From contig JANOXC010000124.1 of NCBI GenBank assembly GCA_031418215.1, positions 1 through 57,642 of the forward strand: 57,642 nt of DNA, read 5' to 3'. This stretch comes from JANOXC01 sp031418215 (GTDB lineage Bacteria; Bacteroidota; Bacteroidia; AKYH767-A; OLB10). Positions 43,118 through 51,812 of this stretch are shown here, one piece after another. Below the pieces are notes generated by a model that saw only the letters and a list, made by a program, of their open reading frames with translations, was not told the DNA's origin and ran no database searches. The stretch's first letter is position 1. Every line of letters starts with the position of its first letter. A program made the position numbers and the translations under genes.

Positions 43118-43684
43118 TTGAAAACTAAGGATATTTTTTTCAACACCAATTACAGGAAGCTCTTTTTTGTCATAGCTTTAGGGCTGATCTTTCAGGCATG
43201 CGAAAATGACCAGGGAAAAATCGAACAAATTACAAAACCTGATCATTCACCTTTGGAAAGCATATCAGGTCTTGAAACAATATATAGTGATTCAGCAATA
43301 ATTAAGGTGAAGGTTATTGCTCCAGTGCTCAATAAATATACTTGTCCTAAGTTGCTAACTGAGATGCCAAAAGGATTAAATATTAGTTTTTATGATAATG
43401 ATCTTCATGTCATCTCTAACCTGAATGCAAAGTATGCTATTCATTATGAGCAGGAACATCGATGGATGGCTAAAAATGATGTTGTCGTGGTCAATCAAAA
43501 GGGTGAACAATTAAACACTGAAAAGCTGTTATGGGATGAAAACACCGGTAAAATATATTCCGATGAATTTGTTAAAATTACCACGCCTGATGAAATAATA
43601 ATGGGAAAAGGATTTGAAGCCAATCAGGATTTTAGTAAATATAAAATATTTAAAGTAACCGGAAATATCACTGTTAAGGAATGA
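43118..43684 (+). CDS. lptC: LPS export protein LptC
   Basis: A 188-residue protein, the bitopic component that passes LPS from the inner-membrane LptBFG complex to the periplasmic bridge. The N-terminal helix (residues 14-28) ends in a lipobox-like FQAC, so the Bacteroidota version may be a lipoprotein. The rest is the beta-jellyroll: LLTEMPKGLNISFYDND, SNLNAKYAIHYEQEHRWMAKNDVVVVNQKGE and LWDENTGKIYSDEFVKITTPDEII are typical of the family. The start must be TTG at 43118, because an in-frame stop lies 22 bases upstream and no ATG occurs before the signal region. It overlaps the next gene by four bases. Confidence 0.9.
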   Translation: MKTKDIFFNTNYRKLFFVIALGLIFQACENDQGKIEQITKPDHSPLESISGLETIYSDSAIIKVKVIAPVLNKYTCPKLLTEMPKGLNISFYDNDLHVISNLNAKYAIHYEQEHRWMAKNDVVVVNQKGEQLNTEKLLWDENTGKIYSDEFVKITTPDEIIMGKGFEANQDFSKYKIFKVTGNITVKE

Positions 43685-43878
43685 ACCGAATGTTACGCAT
43701 GCTCGAAATCTCATGGCTAATTATTTTAGTCATCAGTATTTCTTTTGGCACCTGGCGCTGGATTACGGAAGGTTTTTCATGTGCGATCTGGTTTTATTTT
43801 GTTACGCTTATTTCAGCTATTGCCTATGGTGTGCGAAGAAAACAGCGGCTGGGCATAGAACGAGGCGAAGAACACTGA
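43681..43878 (+). CDS. Small membrane protein following lptC
   Basis: A 65-residue protein with two hydrophobic helices (about residues 9-23 and 34-49) and a basic/acidic tail RRKQRLGIERGEEH. Its ATG overlaps the lptC stop in an ATGA junction, which indicates translational coupling. I recognise no family. The genomic position suggests a role next to LPS export, but that is only an inference. Confidence 0.65.
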   Translation: MNRMLRMLEISWLIILVISISFGTWRWITEGFSCAIWFYFVTLISAIAYGVRRKQRLGIERGEEH

Positions 43879-43969
43879 TGAAATTTGACAGTTTTTACAA
43901 CTATAGCCCGTATTTTTCGTTAATTTCGTAAGGTCAATTAAAATTTAAAATGGCAGCCTTTTTATCCTG

Positions 43970-46900
43970 ATGATGCTATTCATTATTTTATTTAAAAATA
44001 TACTCAGTAATAAGGCTATCCGTTGGATGAGCTTGCTGTTGTTTTTTATGACAACTTTTAATAGCAATGCACAGTTCAGTCGTGGCACGCAAATGACATT
44101 TGGAAAAAGCAGGGTTCAGTACAATGATTTTTACTGGACGTTTTATCGCTTCAGAAATTTTGATGTTTATTCTTATGTTGGCGGCCAAGAAATGGCCATC
44201 TATACAGGCCGAACAGCTGATCGTGAGATAGAAGAAATTGAAAAAATATTTGATTATAAAATTTCAGGCCGTTTCCAGTTTGTAGTGTATAATAAACTGT
44301 CAGACCTAAAGCAAACCAATATTGGCTTGGATGAGGAAGAAGTGTTAACCAATACCGGAGGGTTAACAAAGATGATTGGGAATAAGGTGTTGCTTTATTT
44401 TGATGGTGATTATCGCCACATGCGCCAGCAGGTAAGAGCAGGAGTTGCACAAGTGATGTTAACCCAGCTGATGTATGGTGGAAATCTTAAGGATCGTCTT
44501 CAAAATGCAGTATTGCTGAATTTGCCCGAATGGTATACCAATGGTCTTGCTTCTTATATTTCAAAAGGATGGTCAGTGGAGGATGACGATCGGTTAAGGG
44601 ATGGTATAATTTCAGGAAGGTACAGGAAGTTTAACAGGCTTTCCGGTGAGGAAGCCATATTTGCCGGACATTCATTGTGGAATTATATTGTCGAGGTATA
44701 TGGTCAGTCAGCCATTTCCAATTTATTATATATGACGAGGATAAACCGCAACATAGAAAGTGGGTTTATATATGTTTTAGGAGTGCCTTTAAAACAATTA
44801 ACGATAAACTGGTACGACTATTATCAAAAATTATATGTTAATGATGATAAAGAACGAACACAACTTGGAAACAAACCTTTAATCAGGGATAAAAAAATAC
44901 CTAGGCAAATCACTCAATTAAAAGTCAGTCCCGATGGATCTAAAATTGCATACGTTACCAATGAAATAGGGAAGTATAAAATCTGGATGTATGATATCAA
45001 AAAAGATAAAAGGAAACGATTGGGCAAAGGCGGATATAAAACTATTTCGCAGGCAACTGACATTAGTTTTCCTGTAATTGCATGGCATCCTACCGGACGG
45101 TTTATAACTACCATTCGTGAACGTAAAGGTAAATTGTGGATGGAGTATTTCCATTTAGATAAAAGACCGCATTATGAAAAAATGAAGTTCTTTTATTTTG
45201 AAAAAGTATCATCAATTAATTATGCAGCTAATGGCCAGGATATGGTGATGTCAGCGGTATTAAAGGGACAATCAGATATTTTTAAGTTTAATACGCGTAC
45301 CAAAACGTATCAACAGGTTACCAATGATTATTGGGAAGATAATGATCCGCATTTTGTGTTTGGTGATGATTTTGTAGTTTTTGGCAGCAACCGAGAAGAC
45401 GATACTTTGCGAACAACATCTTTTAAAGAGAACCGTAATCACCCTGTTCATCAGCCCAATGATATATTTTTATACAATCCTGCTGCTGGTTCAGGCATAT
45501 TGACGCGGCTCACAAATACAAAGGGCATTAATGAAACACAACCAATGATGCTTGACTCTTCTCACTTTACTTTTTTAAGTGATGAAAACGGCATGATAAA
45601 CCGATACGCTGCAACACTTGACAGTTCCATTAGTTTTATTGATACAACAATTCATTACCGTTATAACATTGAGGCATTTCCTATCACTGATTACACAAGA
45701 AATATTCTTGTGCACGACATTAATGCCAGACAAACAAGGATTTCGGAGTTGTTCCGCAACAACAACGCATATTATATATATAGTTCCCCTATTCCTGAAA
45801 TCAGTCGCTCCGGTGCATTGCAATTGAAAAACACACCATTGAGGAAAAAGAATCCTTTGTCGCAGGCGGCATCACCCTTTATCAGGATTACTGCCCCGCC
45901 AGTAAACATCATTGACCTGGATGGAGATAAAGAATTACGTGATTCAGTGAAATCTGCAGTTGGTAAAATTGACATTAATAATTATGTTTTTCAAACAGAA
46001 TTCCCTAAAAAGAAAAAGGAGAAGGCGATTGAATTGAAAAAAAATGTATCTGCAATAATTGACACATTAAAATTTGTTGCTGATGATAAAGAAGTCAACA
46101 TAGCACCTGTAACTCCAGACTCTGTGGCTTATTTAATGCCCAAGCAGCGAAATTATGATATTGCATTTTCAACAAATTTTGTATTAACACAATTAGATAA
46201 TACTTTATTGAATGAAACATATCAGTCCTTTACTGGAGGAGCTGTTTATTTTGATCCCGGATTAAATGGATTGTTTAAGATCGGCCTTAATGATTTGATG
46301 GAAGATTATCGTTTTACAGGAGGTTTTCGCATTTCCGGTAACCTAACCAGCAACGAGTATTTTTTTAGTTTTGAAAACTTAAAACATCGTCTTGATCAGC
46401 AGTTCTCTTTTTACCGCCAATCACGTGAAGAACAATCAATCTTTACCTATTATAAAGTACATACGCATGAATTAAAATATTCCGTTCGCTGGCCGTTTAG
46501 TGATCTGTCAAGTATCAGGGGATCTCTAGCTTATAGAAACGACAGAGAAGTAGCATTATCAACAGATCGTTTTAATCTTGAACGCCCCAACCTATACCAA
46601 CATTGGGGAAGTACACATGTTGAGTATGTTTATGATAATACGATTAGTAAAGGACTCAATTTATATAATGGGCTGCGTTATAAAATATTTGGTGAATTAT
46701 TCAAAGAGTTGGAAACGCAGAAGTCATACTTAGGAGTTATAGGCGCCGATTTTCGTTATTACCTGAAGGTGCATCGCCAGATAATATGGGCCAATCGTTT
46801 TGCAGCAAGCACTTCCTTCGGCGATAATAAATTAATATATTATCTCGGCTCTACTGATAATGCCATTGCACCATCCGACAATTTTAATTACAATATTCGT

Positions 46901-47338
46901 GTTGATTATTCTCAGAATTATGTTTTTCAAGCGCTGGCAACAAATTTACGTGGCTTTCAACAGAACATACGGAATGGAAATAGTTTTGCATTAATCAATA
47001 GTGAATTGCGTATTCCCTTCTTTCAATATATATCAAATAAGCCCATTCGTTCCGACTTCATTCGTAATTTTCAAATAATTGGATTCACTGATGTTGGTAC
47101 TGCCTGGACAGGATCATCGCCTTATGGAAGAGGAAATTCCTTGTTTACCAACATAGTTGACAGGCCGCCTGTAACCATCACTGTGAAAAGAGATATTGAA
47201 CCTTTTGTTATGGGATATGGTTTTGGGTTAAGAAGTCGTATTCTGGGATACTTCCTTCGTGGCGATTGGGCTTGGGGTGTGGATGATGGTGTTGTGCAAC
47301 CAAGGATATTTTATTTTTCTTTGGGATTGGATTTTTAA
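43970..47338 (+). CDS. TolB-like propeller and outer-membrane barrel protein with degenerate peptidase domain
   Basis: A 1122-residue exported protein. After the signal peptide (to about residue 35, ending FNSNAQ) comes a domain like the MA clan (gluzincin) of peptidases (residues 60-270) in which the zinc motif HExxH is replaced (RAGVAQVML) and the second helix reads LPEWYTNGLASY with N for the usual catalytic-site E. Residues 300-620 form a PD40/TolB-like beta-propeller (LKVSPDGSKIAYVTNE; IAWHPTGRF). The last 350 residues are an Omp85-like or other large barrel, ending FYFSLGLDF. The protease part is predicted to be inactive. The barrel could make this a surface receptor or assembly factor. 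It lies alone after lptC, with a 91-base gap. Confidence 0.8.
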   Translation: MMLFIILFKNILSNKAIRWMSLLLFFMTTFNSNAQFSRGTQMTFGKSRVQYNDFYWTFYRFRNFDVYSYVGGQEMAIYTGRTADREIEEIEKIFDYKISGRFQFVVYNKLSDLKQTNIGLDEEEVLTNTGGLTKMIGNKVLLYFDGDYRHMRQQVRAGVAQVMLTQLMYGGNLKDRLQNAVLLNLPEWYTNGLASYISKGWSVEDDDRLRDGIISGRYRKFNRLSGEEAIFAGHSLWNYIVEVYGQSAISNLLYMTRINRNIESGFIYVLGVPLKQLTINWYDYYQKLYVNDDKERTQLGNKPLIRDKKIPRQITQLKVSPDGSKIAYVTNEIGKYKIWMYDIKKDKRKRLGKGGYKTISQATDISFPVIAWHPTGRFITTIRERKGKLWMEYFHLDKRPHYEKMKFFYFEKVSSINYAANGQDMVMSAVLKGQSDIFKFNTRTKTYQQVTNDYWEDNDPHFVFGDDFVVFGSNREDDTLRTTSFKENRNHPVHQPNDIFLYNPAAGSGILTRLTNTKGINETQPMMLDSSHFTFLSDENGMINRYAATLDSSISFIDTTIHYRYNIEAFPITDYTRNILVHDINARQTRISELFRNNNAYYIYSSPIPEISRSGALQLKNTPLRKKNPLSQAASPFIRITAPPVNIIDLDGDKELRDSVKSAVGKIDINNYVFQTEFPKKKKEKAIELKKNVSAIIDTLKFVADDKEVNIAPVTPDSVAYLMPKQRNYDIAFSTNFVLTQLDNTLLNETYQSFTGGAVYFDPGLNGLFKIGLNDLMEDYRFTGGFRISGNLTSNEYFFSFENLKHRLDQQFSFYRQSREEQSIFTYYKVHTHELKYSVRWPFSDLSSIRGSLAYRNDREVALSTDRFNLERPNLYQHWGSTHVEYVYDNTISKGLNLYNGLRYKIFGELFKELETQKSYLGVIGADFRYYLKVHRQIIWANRFAASTSFGDNKLIYYLGSTDNAIAPSDNFNYNIRVDYSQNYVFQALATNLRGFQQNIRNGNSFALINSELRIPFFQYISNKPIRSDFIRNFQIIGFTDVGTAWTGSSPYGRGNSLFTNIVDRPPVTITVKRDIEPFVMGYGFGLRSRILGYFLRGDWAWGVDDGVVQPRIFYFSLGLDF

Positions 47339-47472
47339 AGTCAGAATGCAGAATTTGCAAAAGGAATTTAAAATGTAAAATTTCAAATTCGAAATGTAAA
47401 AGGAATTAATATTTATTAAACAAGTAATATCCAATACCCAATACTATATACCCCATACCCTGCAAACAGCAT
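47339..47472. other. AT-rich gene-free stretch before the M20 peptidase
   Basis: Short degenerate phrases recur (AAAATGTAAAA, CAATACCCAATAC and CCCCATACCC), and no reading frame or promoter box is convincing. This kind of filler is common between Bacteroidota genes. No function is claimed. Confidence 0.4.
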
Positions 47473-48663
47473 ATGAATATTAAAGACACGATACAACAAA
47501 AAGCAGAAGCGTATTATAAGGAAGTTGTAGAACTCAGGCGCCATCTTCACATGCATCCTGAACTTTCATTCAATGAACATCAGACTGCTGCATTTGTTGC
47601 CGGTAAACTAAGAGCAATAGGTATTCCATTTAAAGACAAGGTGGCCGTTACCGGACTTGTTGCAAAAATAGAAGGTAAAAACCCCGGCAGTGCTGTTGTT
47701 GCTTTACGCGCCGATATGGATGCATTGCCTATTCAAGAACAGAATGATGTTCCCTATAAATCACAAAATGCCGGAGTGATGCATGCTTGTGGACATGATG
47801 TCCACACATCCTCTTTATTAGGAGTTGCCACTATTTTAAATAGCATGCGTGACCAGTTTGAAGGAACTGTTAAATTAATATTTCAGCCCGCAGAGGAAAA
47901 ATTACCGGGAGGTGCAAGTTTAATGATTGAACAAGGCGTATTAAAAAATCCTCAGCCTAAATCAATCATTGGGCAACACGTAATGCCATTGATTGAAACA
48001 GGAAAGGTGGGATTCCGAAGCGGTATATATATGGCCAGCACCGATGAATTATATATCACCGTAAAAGGAAAGGGCGGACACGGTGCCATGCCGTATTTAA
48101 ATATTGATCCGGTGCTTATCACAGCACACATGATCGTTGCATTGCAGCAAATCGTCAGCCGAAATGCAAACCCTACAATGCCTTCCGTATTATCTTTTGG
48201 AAAAGTGATAGCCAATGGTGCTACAAATGTAATTCCCAATGAAGTAAAAATTGAAGGAACCTTTCGCACACTGGATGAAACGTGGAGGACAGATGCACAT
48301 ATCAAAATGAAAAAGATGGCAGAACTGCTGGCGGAAAGTATGGGTGGTTCTTGTGAGTTTAATATTAAAAGAGGTTATCCAGCTTTATATAATAATGAAG
48401 CGTTGACTGCACGCACCCGCACATCGGCAGAAGATTATTTGGGAAAGGAAAATGTGGTTGACCTCGATTTATGGATGGCTGCAGAAGACTTTGCTTTTTA
48501 CTCGCAGAAAATGGATGCCTGTTTTTACCGTCTCGGAACACGCAATGAAGCACGTGGTATTATTTCTTCTGTTCATACTCCAACATTCGACATAGATGAA
48601 AATGCCTTGAAAATAGGAATGGGGTTGATGGCTTATATTGCTTTGAAAGAGTTGGGGAATTGA
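47473..48663 (+). CDS. M20D-family amidohydrolase / peptidase
   Basis: A 396-residue zinc hydrolase of the M20D group (N-acyl-L-amino-acid amidohydrolase, hippurate or IAA-amino-acid hydrolase). Metal and active-site motifs are RRHLHMHPELSFNE (residue 23 on), ADMDALPI, HACGHDVHTS, the carboxylate QPAEEKLPGG and HTPTFDID near the end. Residues 180-290 form the lid domain with GKGGHGAMP. It cleaves acyl or aryl amides from amino acids; the natural substrate is unknown. No signal peptide is visible, so it acts in the cytoplasm. Confidence 0.93.
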   Translation: MNIKDTIQQKAEAYYKEVVELRRHLHMHPELSFNEHQTAAFVAGKLRAIGIPFKDKVAVTGLVAKIEGKNPGSAVVALRADMDALPIQEQNDVPYKSQNAGVMHACGHDVHTSSLLGVATILNSMRDQFEGTVKLIFQPAEEKLPGGASLMIEQGVLKNPQPKSIIGQHVMPLIETGKVGFRSGIYMASTDELYITVKGKGGHGAMPYLNIDPVLITAHMIVALQQIVSRNANPTMPSVLSFGKVIANGATNVIPNEVKIEGTFRTLDETWRTDAHIKMKKMAELLAESMGGSCEFNIKRGYPALYNNEALTARTRTSAEDYLGKENVVDLDLWMAAEDFAFYSQKMDACFYRLGTRNEARGIISSVHTPTFDIDENALKIGMGLMAYIALKELGN

Positions 48664-48740
48664 TTTACGAGGGAATTGGAATGAATTTCTGATATAGGAT
48701 ATCGTTGAAACAATTTACCTGTCTTTTATTGATTATAATT

Positions 48741-49130
48741 ATGAAAGTAAAACATATATTATTACCCATACTCCTGATTGCTTCAAAAATTGTGTATGCA
48801 CAAGTAGCATCTTCCAATGAATTGGATCAACAAACTGAAGTGAAAAGCATTTATGTAAAACTTTTAGTAGGTTTTTGGGAGTCAACTGATACATTGAAGC
48901 ACAAAATTGAATTTGTTGATTCAAGGGTTATTTGTTGGCTGCAGCAGAAAGGTGGCGGTACTTTTGAATTCATGAAAGATTCGTTTGACAGGGTTTCTTC
49001 AAACGGTTTTATTGCTGCCTGGCCGCCATTTAATTGTGATTTGAAGCTAATTTCAAAAGATACATTGCAGGTTCTCTATTCACATTTTGGAAGTGATGCG
49101 GTAGTTCAAAGCTATGTGAAGTTGAAATAA
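48741..49130 (+). CDS. Small exported protein of unknown function
   Basis: A 129-residue protein. The signal peptide (MKVKHILLPILLIASKIVYAQ) fixes the start at the ATG at 48741; a TTG 36 bases earlier would lengthen it with no benefit. The mature part has a lipocalin-like beginning (VKLLVGFWESTDTLKHKIEF) followed by short strands, resembling small periplasmic proteins of the 'lipocalin-like domain' type in Bacteroidota. The similarity is only by eye. Confidence 0.6.
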   Translation: MKVKHILLPILLIASKIVYAQVASSNELDQQTEVKSIYVKLLVGFWESTDTLKHKIEFVDSRVICWLQQKGGGTFEFMKDSFDRVSSNGFIAAWPPFNCDLKLISKDTLQVLYSHFGSDAVVQSYVKLK

Positions 49131-49202
49131 TGATTTCCTAGTTAAAACTATTATTTTATAAGCCCAGGAATTAATTACAAGTCTAATAAACGTTATTTGA
49201 TA

Positions 49203-50237
49203 TCAAGTCAAATTAACTCCATACTTTTTAACCATCTCCTCAGCAACAGTAACCATATCCGGCGAACCAATAAAAACAGGGGTGCGCTGATGTAATGAAG
49301 TTGGTTGTAATTCTAAAATGCGGTTGATGCCATCGCTGGCTTTTCCTCCTGCCTGCTCAACAATAAATGCCAATGGGTTGCATTCGTAAATCAAACGTAA
49401 TTTTCCATTCGGACTTTTTGCAGTTGGTGGATATATATATATTCCTCCCTTAATAAGATTGCGGTGAAAATCAGAAACGAGGGATCCTATATATCGTGTA
49501 GAGTATGGTCTTTTAGTGGCGGCATCTTCTTCCTGACAATACTTGATATACTTCTTCACACCTTCAGGAAAGTGAACATAATTTCCTTCATTGATACTAT
49601 AAATCGCTCCGTTTTTCGGAATCATCATATCAGGATGTGATAAACAAAACTCACCAATGGAAGGATCCAGTGTAAATCCATTTACCCCTTTCCCTGTAGT
49701 ATAAACCAACATGGTGCTGGAGCCATAATTAATGTAGCCTGCTGCAACTTGTTCTGTGCCTTGTTGAAGAAAATCATTCGGGCTTACCGGTCCGTCAATT
49801 GATTTACGACGATAAATGGCAAAGATGGTTCCTATGCTAACGTTGACATCTATATTAGATGATCCGTCCAAAGGATCAATAGCCACCACATACCTGGCAT
49901 TTTTGGATACGGTGCTGTCGATAAAAACCATTTCATCATTCTCTTCTGAAGCTACTGCGCAACACTCACCGCCATAACTGAGTGCCTTAATGAATTGCTC
50001 ATTGGCAAATACATCCAGTTTTTTTTGTCCTTCACCTTGTATGTTAATGGTGCCATAATCACCTAAAATATCGACCAACCCAGCTTTATTAACTTCGCGG
50101 TTCACCACTTTCGCAGCAATACCGATGTCGCGTAACAAACGGCTCAACTCACCTTTGGCATAAGGAAAATCATCCTGCCGTTCAATAATAAACTGTCCAA
50201 GGGTAATAACGCGGTTCGATGGCTTAAGGTTGATCAT
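49203..50237 (-). CDS. fbp: Fructose-1,6-bisphosphatase, class I
   Basis: A 344-residue enzyme that hydrolyses fructose-1,6-bisphosphate to fructose-6-phosphate in gluconeogenesis. The metal-binding and catalytic segments DPLDGSSNIDVNVSIG and YIGSLVSDFHRNLIKGGIYIYP are typical of class I. The C-terminal ECNPLAFIVEQAGGKASDG completes the sugar-phosphate site. The ATG at 50237 is chosen: an open frame extends 32 codons further upstream, but that part (STRGRATRLHIW) is translated from an intergenic inverted repeat and is not protein. Length then agrees with the family's usual 330-340. A TAnnTTTG box lies five bases before the ATG. Confidence 0.96.
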   Translation of the reverse strand: MINLKPSNRVITLGQFIIERQDDFPYAKGELSRLLRDIGIAAKVVNREVNKAGLVDILGDYGTINIQGEGQKKLDVFANEQFIKALSYGGECCAVASEENDEMVFIDSTVSKNARYVVAIDPLDGSSNIDVNVSIGTIFAIYRRKSIDGPVSPNDFLQQGTEQVAAGYINYGSSTMLVYTTGKGVNGFTLDPSIGEFCLSHPDMMIPKNGAIYSINEGNYVHFPEGVKKYIKYCQEEDAATKRPYSTRYIGSLVSDFHRNLIKGGIYIYPPTAKSPNGKLRLIYECNPLAFIVEQAGGKASDGINRILELQPTSLHQRTPVFIGSPDMVTVAEEMVKKYGVNLT

Positions 50238-50242
50238 AGCTA

Positions 50243-50250
50243 CAAATATA
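50243..50250 (-). promoter_or_regulatory. TAnnTTTG promoter box for fbp
   Basis: The minus strand reads TATATTTG, five bases before the ATG at 50237. It supports the short start and suggests a transcript with almost no leader. Confidence 0.5.
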
Positions 50251-50270
50251 AATTTTATTCCGACCCAAAT

Positions 50271-50393
50271 GTGTAAGCGCGTGGCTCTGCCGCGTGTTGA
50301 ATTATTTACAGGCTTCCAGCCAGCCTTCAACAAAATGTTGTTAACGCAAGATGCCTGAAAATAGGAGGATACGAGGCAGAGCCTCGCACATAC
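50271..50393. repeat. Dispersed-type inverted repeat upstream of fbp
   Basis: The left arm (50271-50296, with GTGGCTCTGCCGCG) and the right arm (50371-50393, with CGAGGCAGAGCCTCGCAC) are imperfect reverse complements about 75 bases apart. Sequences of the type GAGGCAGAGCCTC are common repeats in Bacteroidota intergenic regions. There is no coding potential apart from the false upstream extension of fbp. Confidence 0.65.
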
Positions 50394-50485
50394 AGGTTTA
50401 AATCCGGATGATTAGTCGATCAGGGAACCAAAACAATTCAAAAAATTCAAACCAATAACTGCGTCAAAATAATTAATCTTGCACC

Positions 50486-51718
50486 ATGATTGAAAAAACT
50501 TCCTTTCCAAAGGAAAAAATAAAGGTGTTACTGCTCGAGGGCATTCATCCTTCAGCGATAAAACTGTTGAAAAATAGCGGATTTTCAAATATTGAAACTT
50601 TATCAGGCTCCCTTAATGAAAAGGACCTGATAGAGAAGATTCGTAATGTGCATTTACTTGGCATACGTTCCAAAACCCAGTTGCCGGAAGCGGTTTTTAA
50701 TAAGGCAGAAAAATTGCTTGCCGCAGGGTGTTTTTGCATCGGCACCAACCATGTTGACCTTAAAGCTGCAACATTGAAAGGTGTTGCCATCTTTAATTCA
50801 CCTTTCAGCAATACCCGTTCTGTTGCCGAATTAGTGATTGGAAATTGCATTATGTTGTTGCGGAGGATTGCAGAGAAAAATGCGGCGGCACACAATGGTA
50901 TTTGGTTGAAGGACAGTAAAAATTGTTATGAGGTAAGGGGCAAAACATTAGGCATTGTTGGCTACGGACATATCGGGTCGCAAATTTCTGTTTTGGCGGA
51001 ATCGTTGGGAATGAAAGTTGTTTTTTATGATATCGTTCCAAAATTAACTTTAGGCAATGCTGTCCCTGCAAAATCATTAGACGATTTGTTAAAACGATCA
51101 GATGTTATTACGCTGCATGTTCCGGGAACAGCGGAGACTAAAAATTTAATCAATGCCCAACGATTAAGAAAAATGAAACAAGGTGCCATCCTCATTAACT
51201 TAAGTCGTGGCGATGTAATGGATGTAATGGCAGTGAAAAAAGCTCTGGAAGAAGGCAAACTTGGCGGACTGGCTGTCGATGTTTTTCCTGCTGAACCAAA
51301 AAGCAATAAAGATTTATTTACAAGTCCGTTGCAGGGACTGCCAAACGTCATTCTCACACCGCATATTGGTGGATCTACAGTGGAAGCACAAGAAGCGATT
51401 GGACTTGATGTAGCCGAAAAATTAATTGCATTTACTGATACCGGCGCAAGTGTTGGTTCTTTAACAGTTCCTGATATGGGTTTACCTGTATTGCACAATG
51501 CACATCGACTTTTACATATTCATCACAATGTTCCGGGTGTGCTCTCTTCTATCAATGGAGTACTTTCAAAAATGAATGTAAATATTCTTGGTCAGTATTT
51601 AAAGACCAATGAAAAAATTGGTTATGTGGTGTTGGATATTGATAAGAAAAATTCACCAAATGTGATTTCTGCCCTTCATAAAGTTAAACACACCATTAGA
51701 ACACGCAGTTTATATTAA
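50486..51718 (+). CDS. serA: D-3-phosphoglycerate dehydrogenase
   Basis: A 410-residue enzyme (exactly the E. coli length) that oxidises 3-phosphoglycerate to 3-phosphohydroxypyruvate, the first step of serine synthesis. The NAD-binding motif is IVGYGHIGSQISV (about residue 155), the active-site arginine and glutamate fall in NLSRGDV and DVFPAEP, and the catalytic histidine is in LTPHIGGST. The C-terminal 70 residues form an ACT domain (HHNVPGVLSSINGVLSKM), the site of serine feedback. The promoter-like sequence TAATCTTG lies a few bases before the ATG. It is divergent from fbp. Confidence 0.96.
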   Translation: MIEKTSFPKEKIKVLLLEGIHPSAIKLLKNSGFSNIETLSGSLNEKDLIEKIRNVHLLGIRSKTQLPEAVFNKAEKLLAAGCFCIGTNHVDLKAATLKGVAIFNSPFSNTRSVAELVIGNCIMLLRRIAEKNAAAHNGIWLKDSKNCYEVRGKTLGIVGYGHIGSQISVLAESLGMKVVFYDIVPKLTLGNAVPAKSLDDLLKRSDVITLHVPGTAETKNLINAQRLRKMKQGAILINLSRGDVMDVMAVKKALEEGKLGGLAVDVFPAEPKSNKDLFTSPLQGLPNVILTPHIGGSTVEAQEAIGLDVAEKLIAFTDTGASVGSLTVPDMGLPVLHNAHRLLHIHHNVPGVLSSINGVLSKMNVNILGQYLKTNEKIGYVVLDIDKKNSPNVISALHKVKHTIRTRSLY

Positions 51719-51812
51719 AAAATTTAGATGCTGCTTTCTACTTATCAACGAATTTTTATCTTCCTAATAAATTCTTTTTTTTGGTGATTGACCGACGAGA
51801 TTGAAAAAACGA

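Noticed and set aside
50545..51498. Several minus-strand frames of 75-157 codons within serA
   Set aside because: They are antisense to an intact, well-conserved enzyme and match nothing I know.
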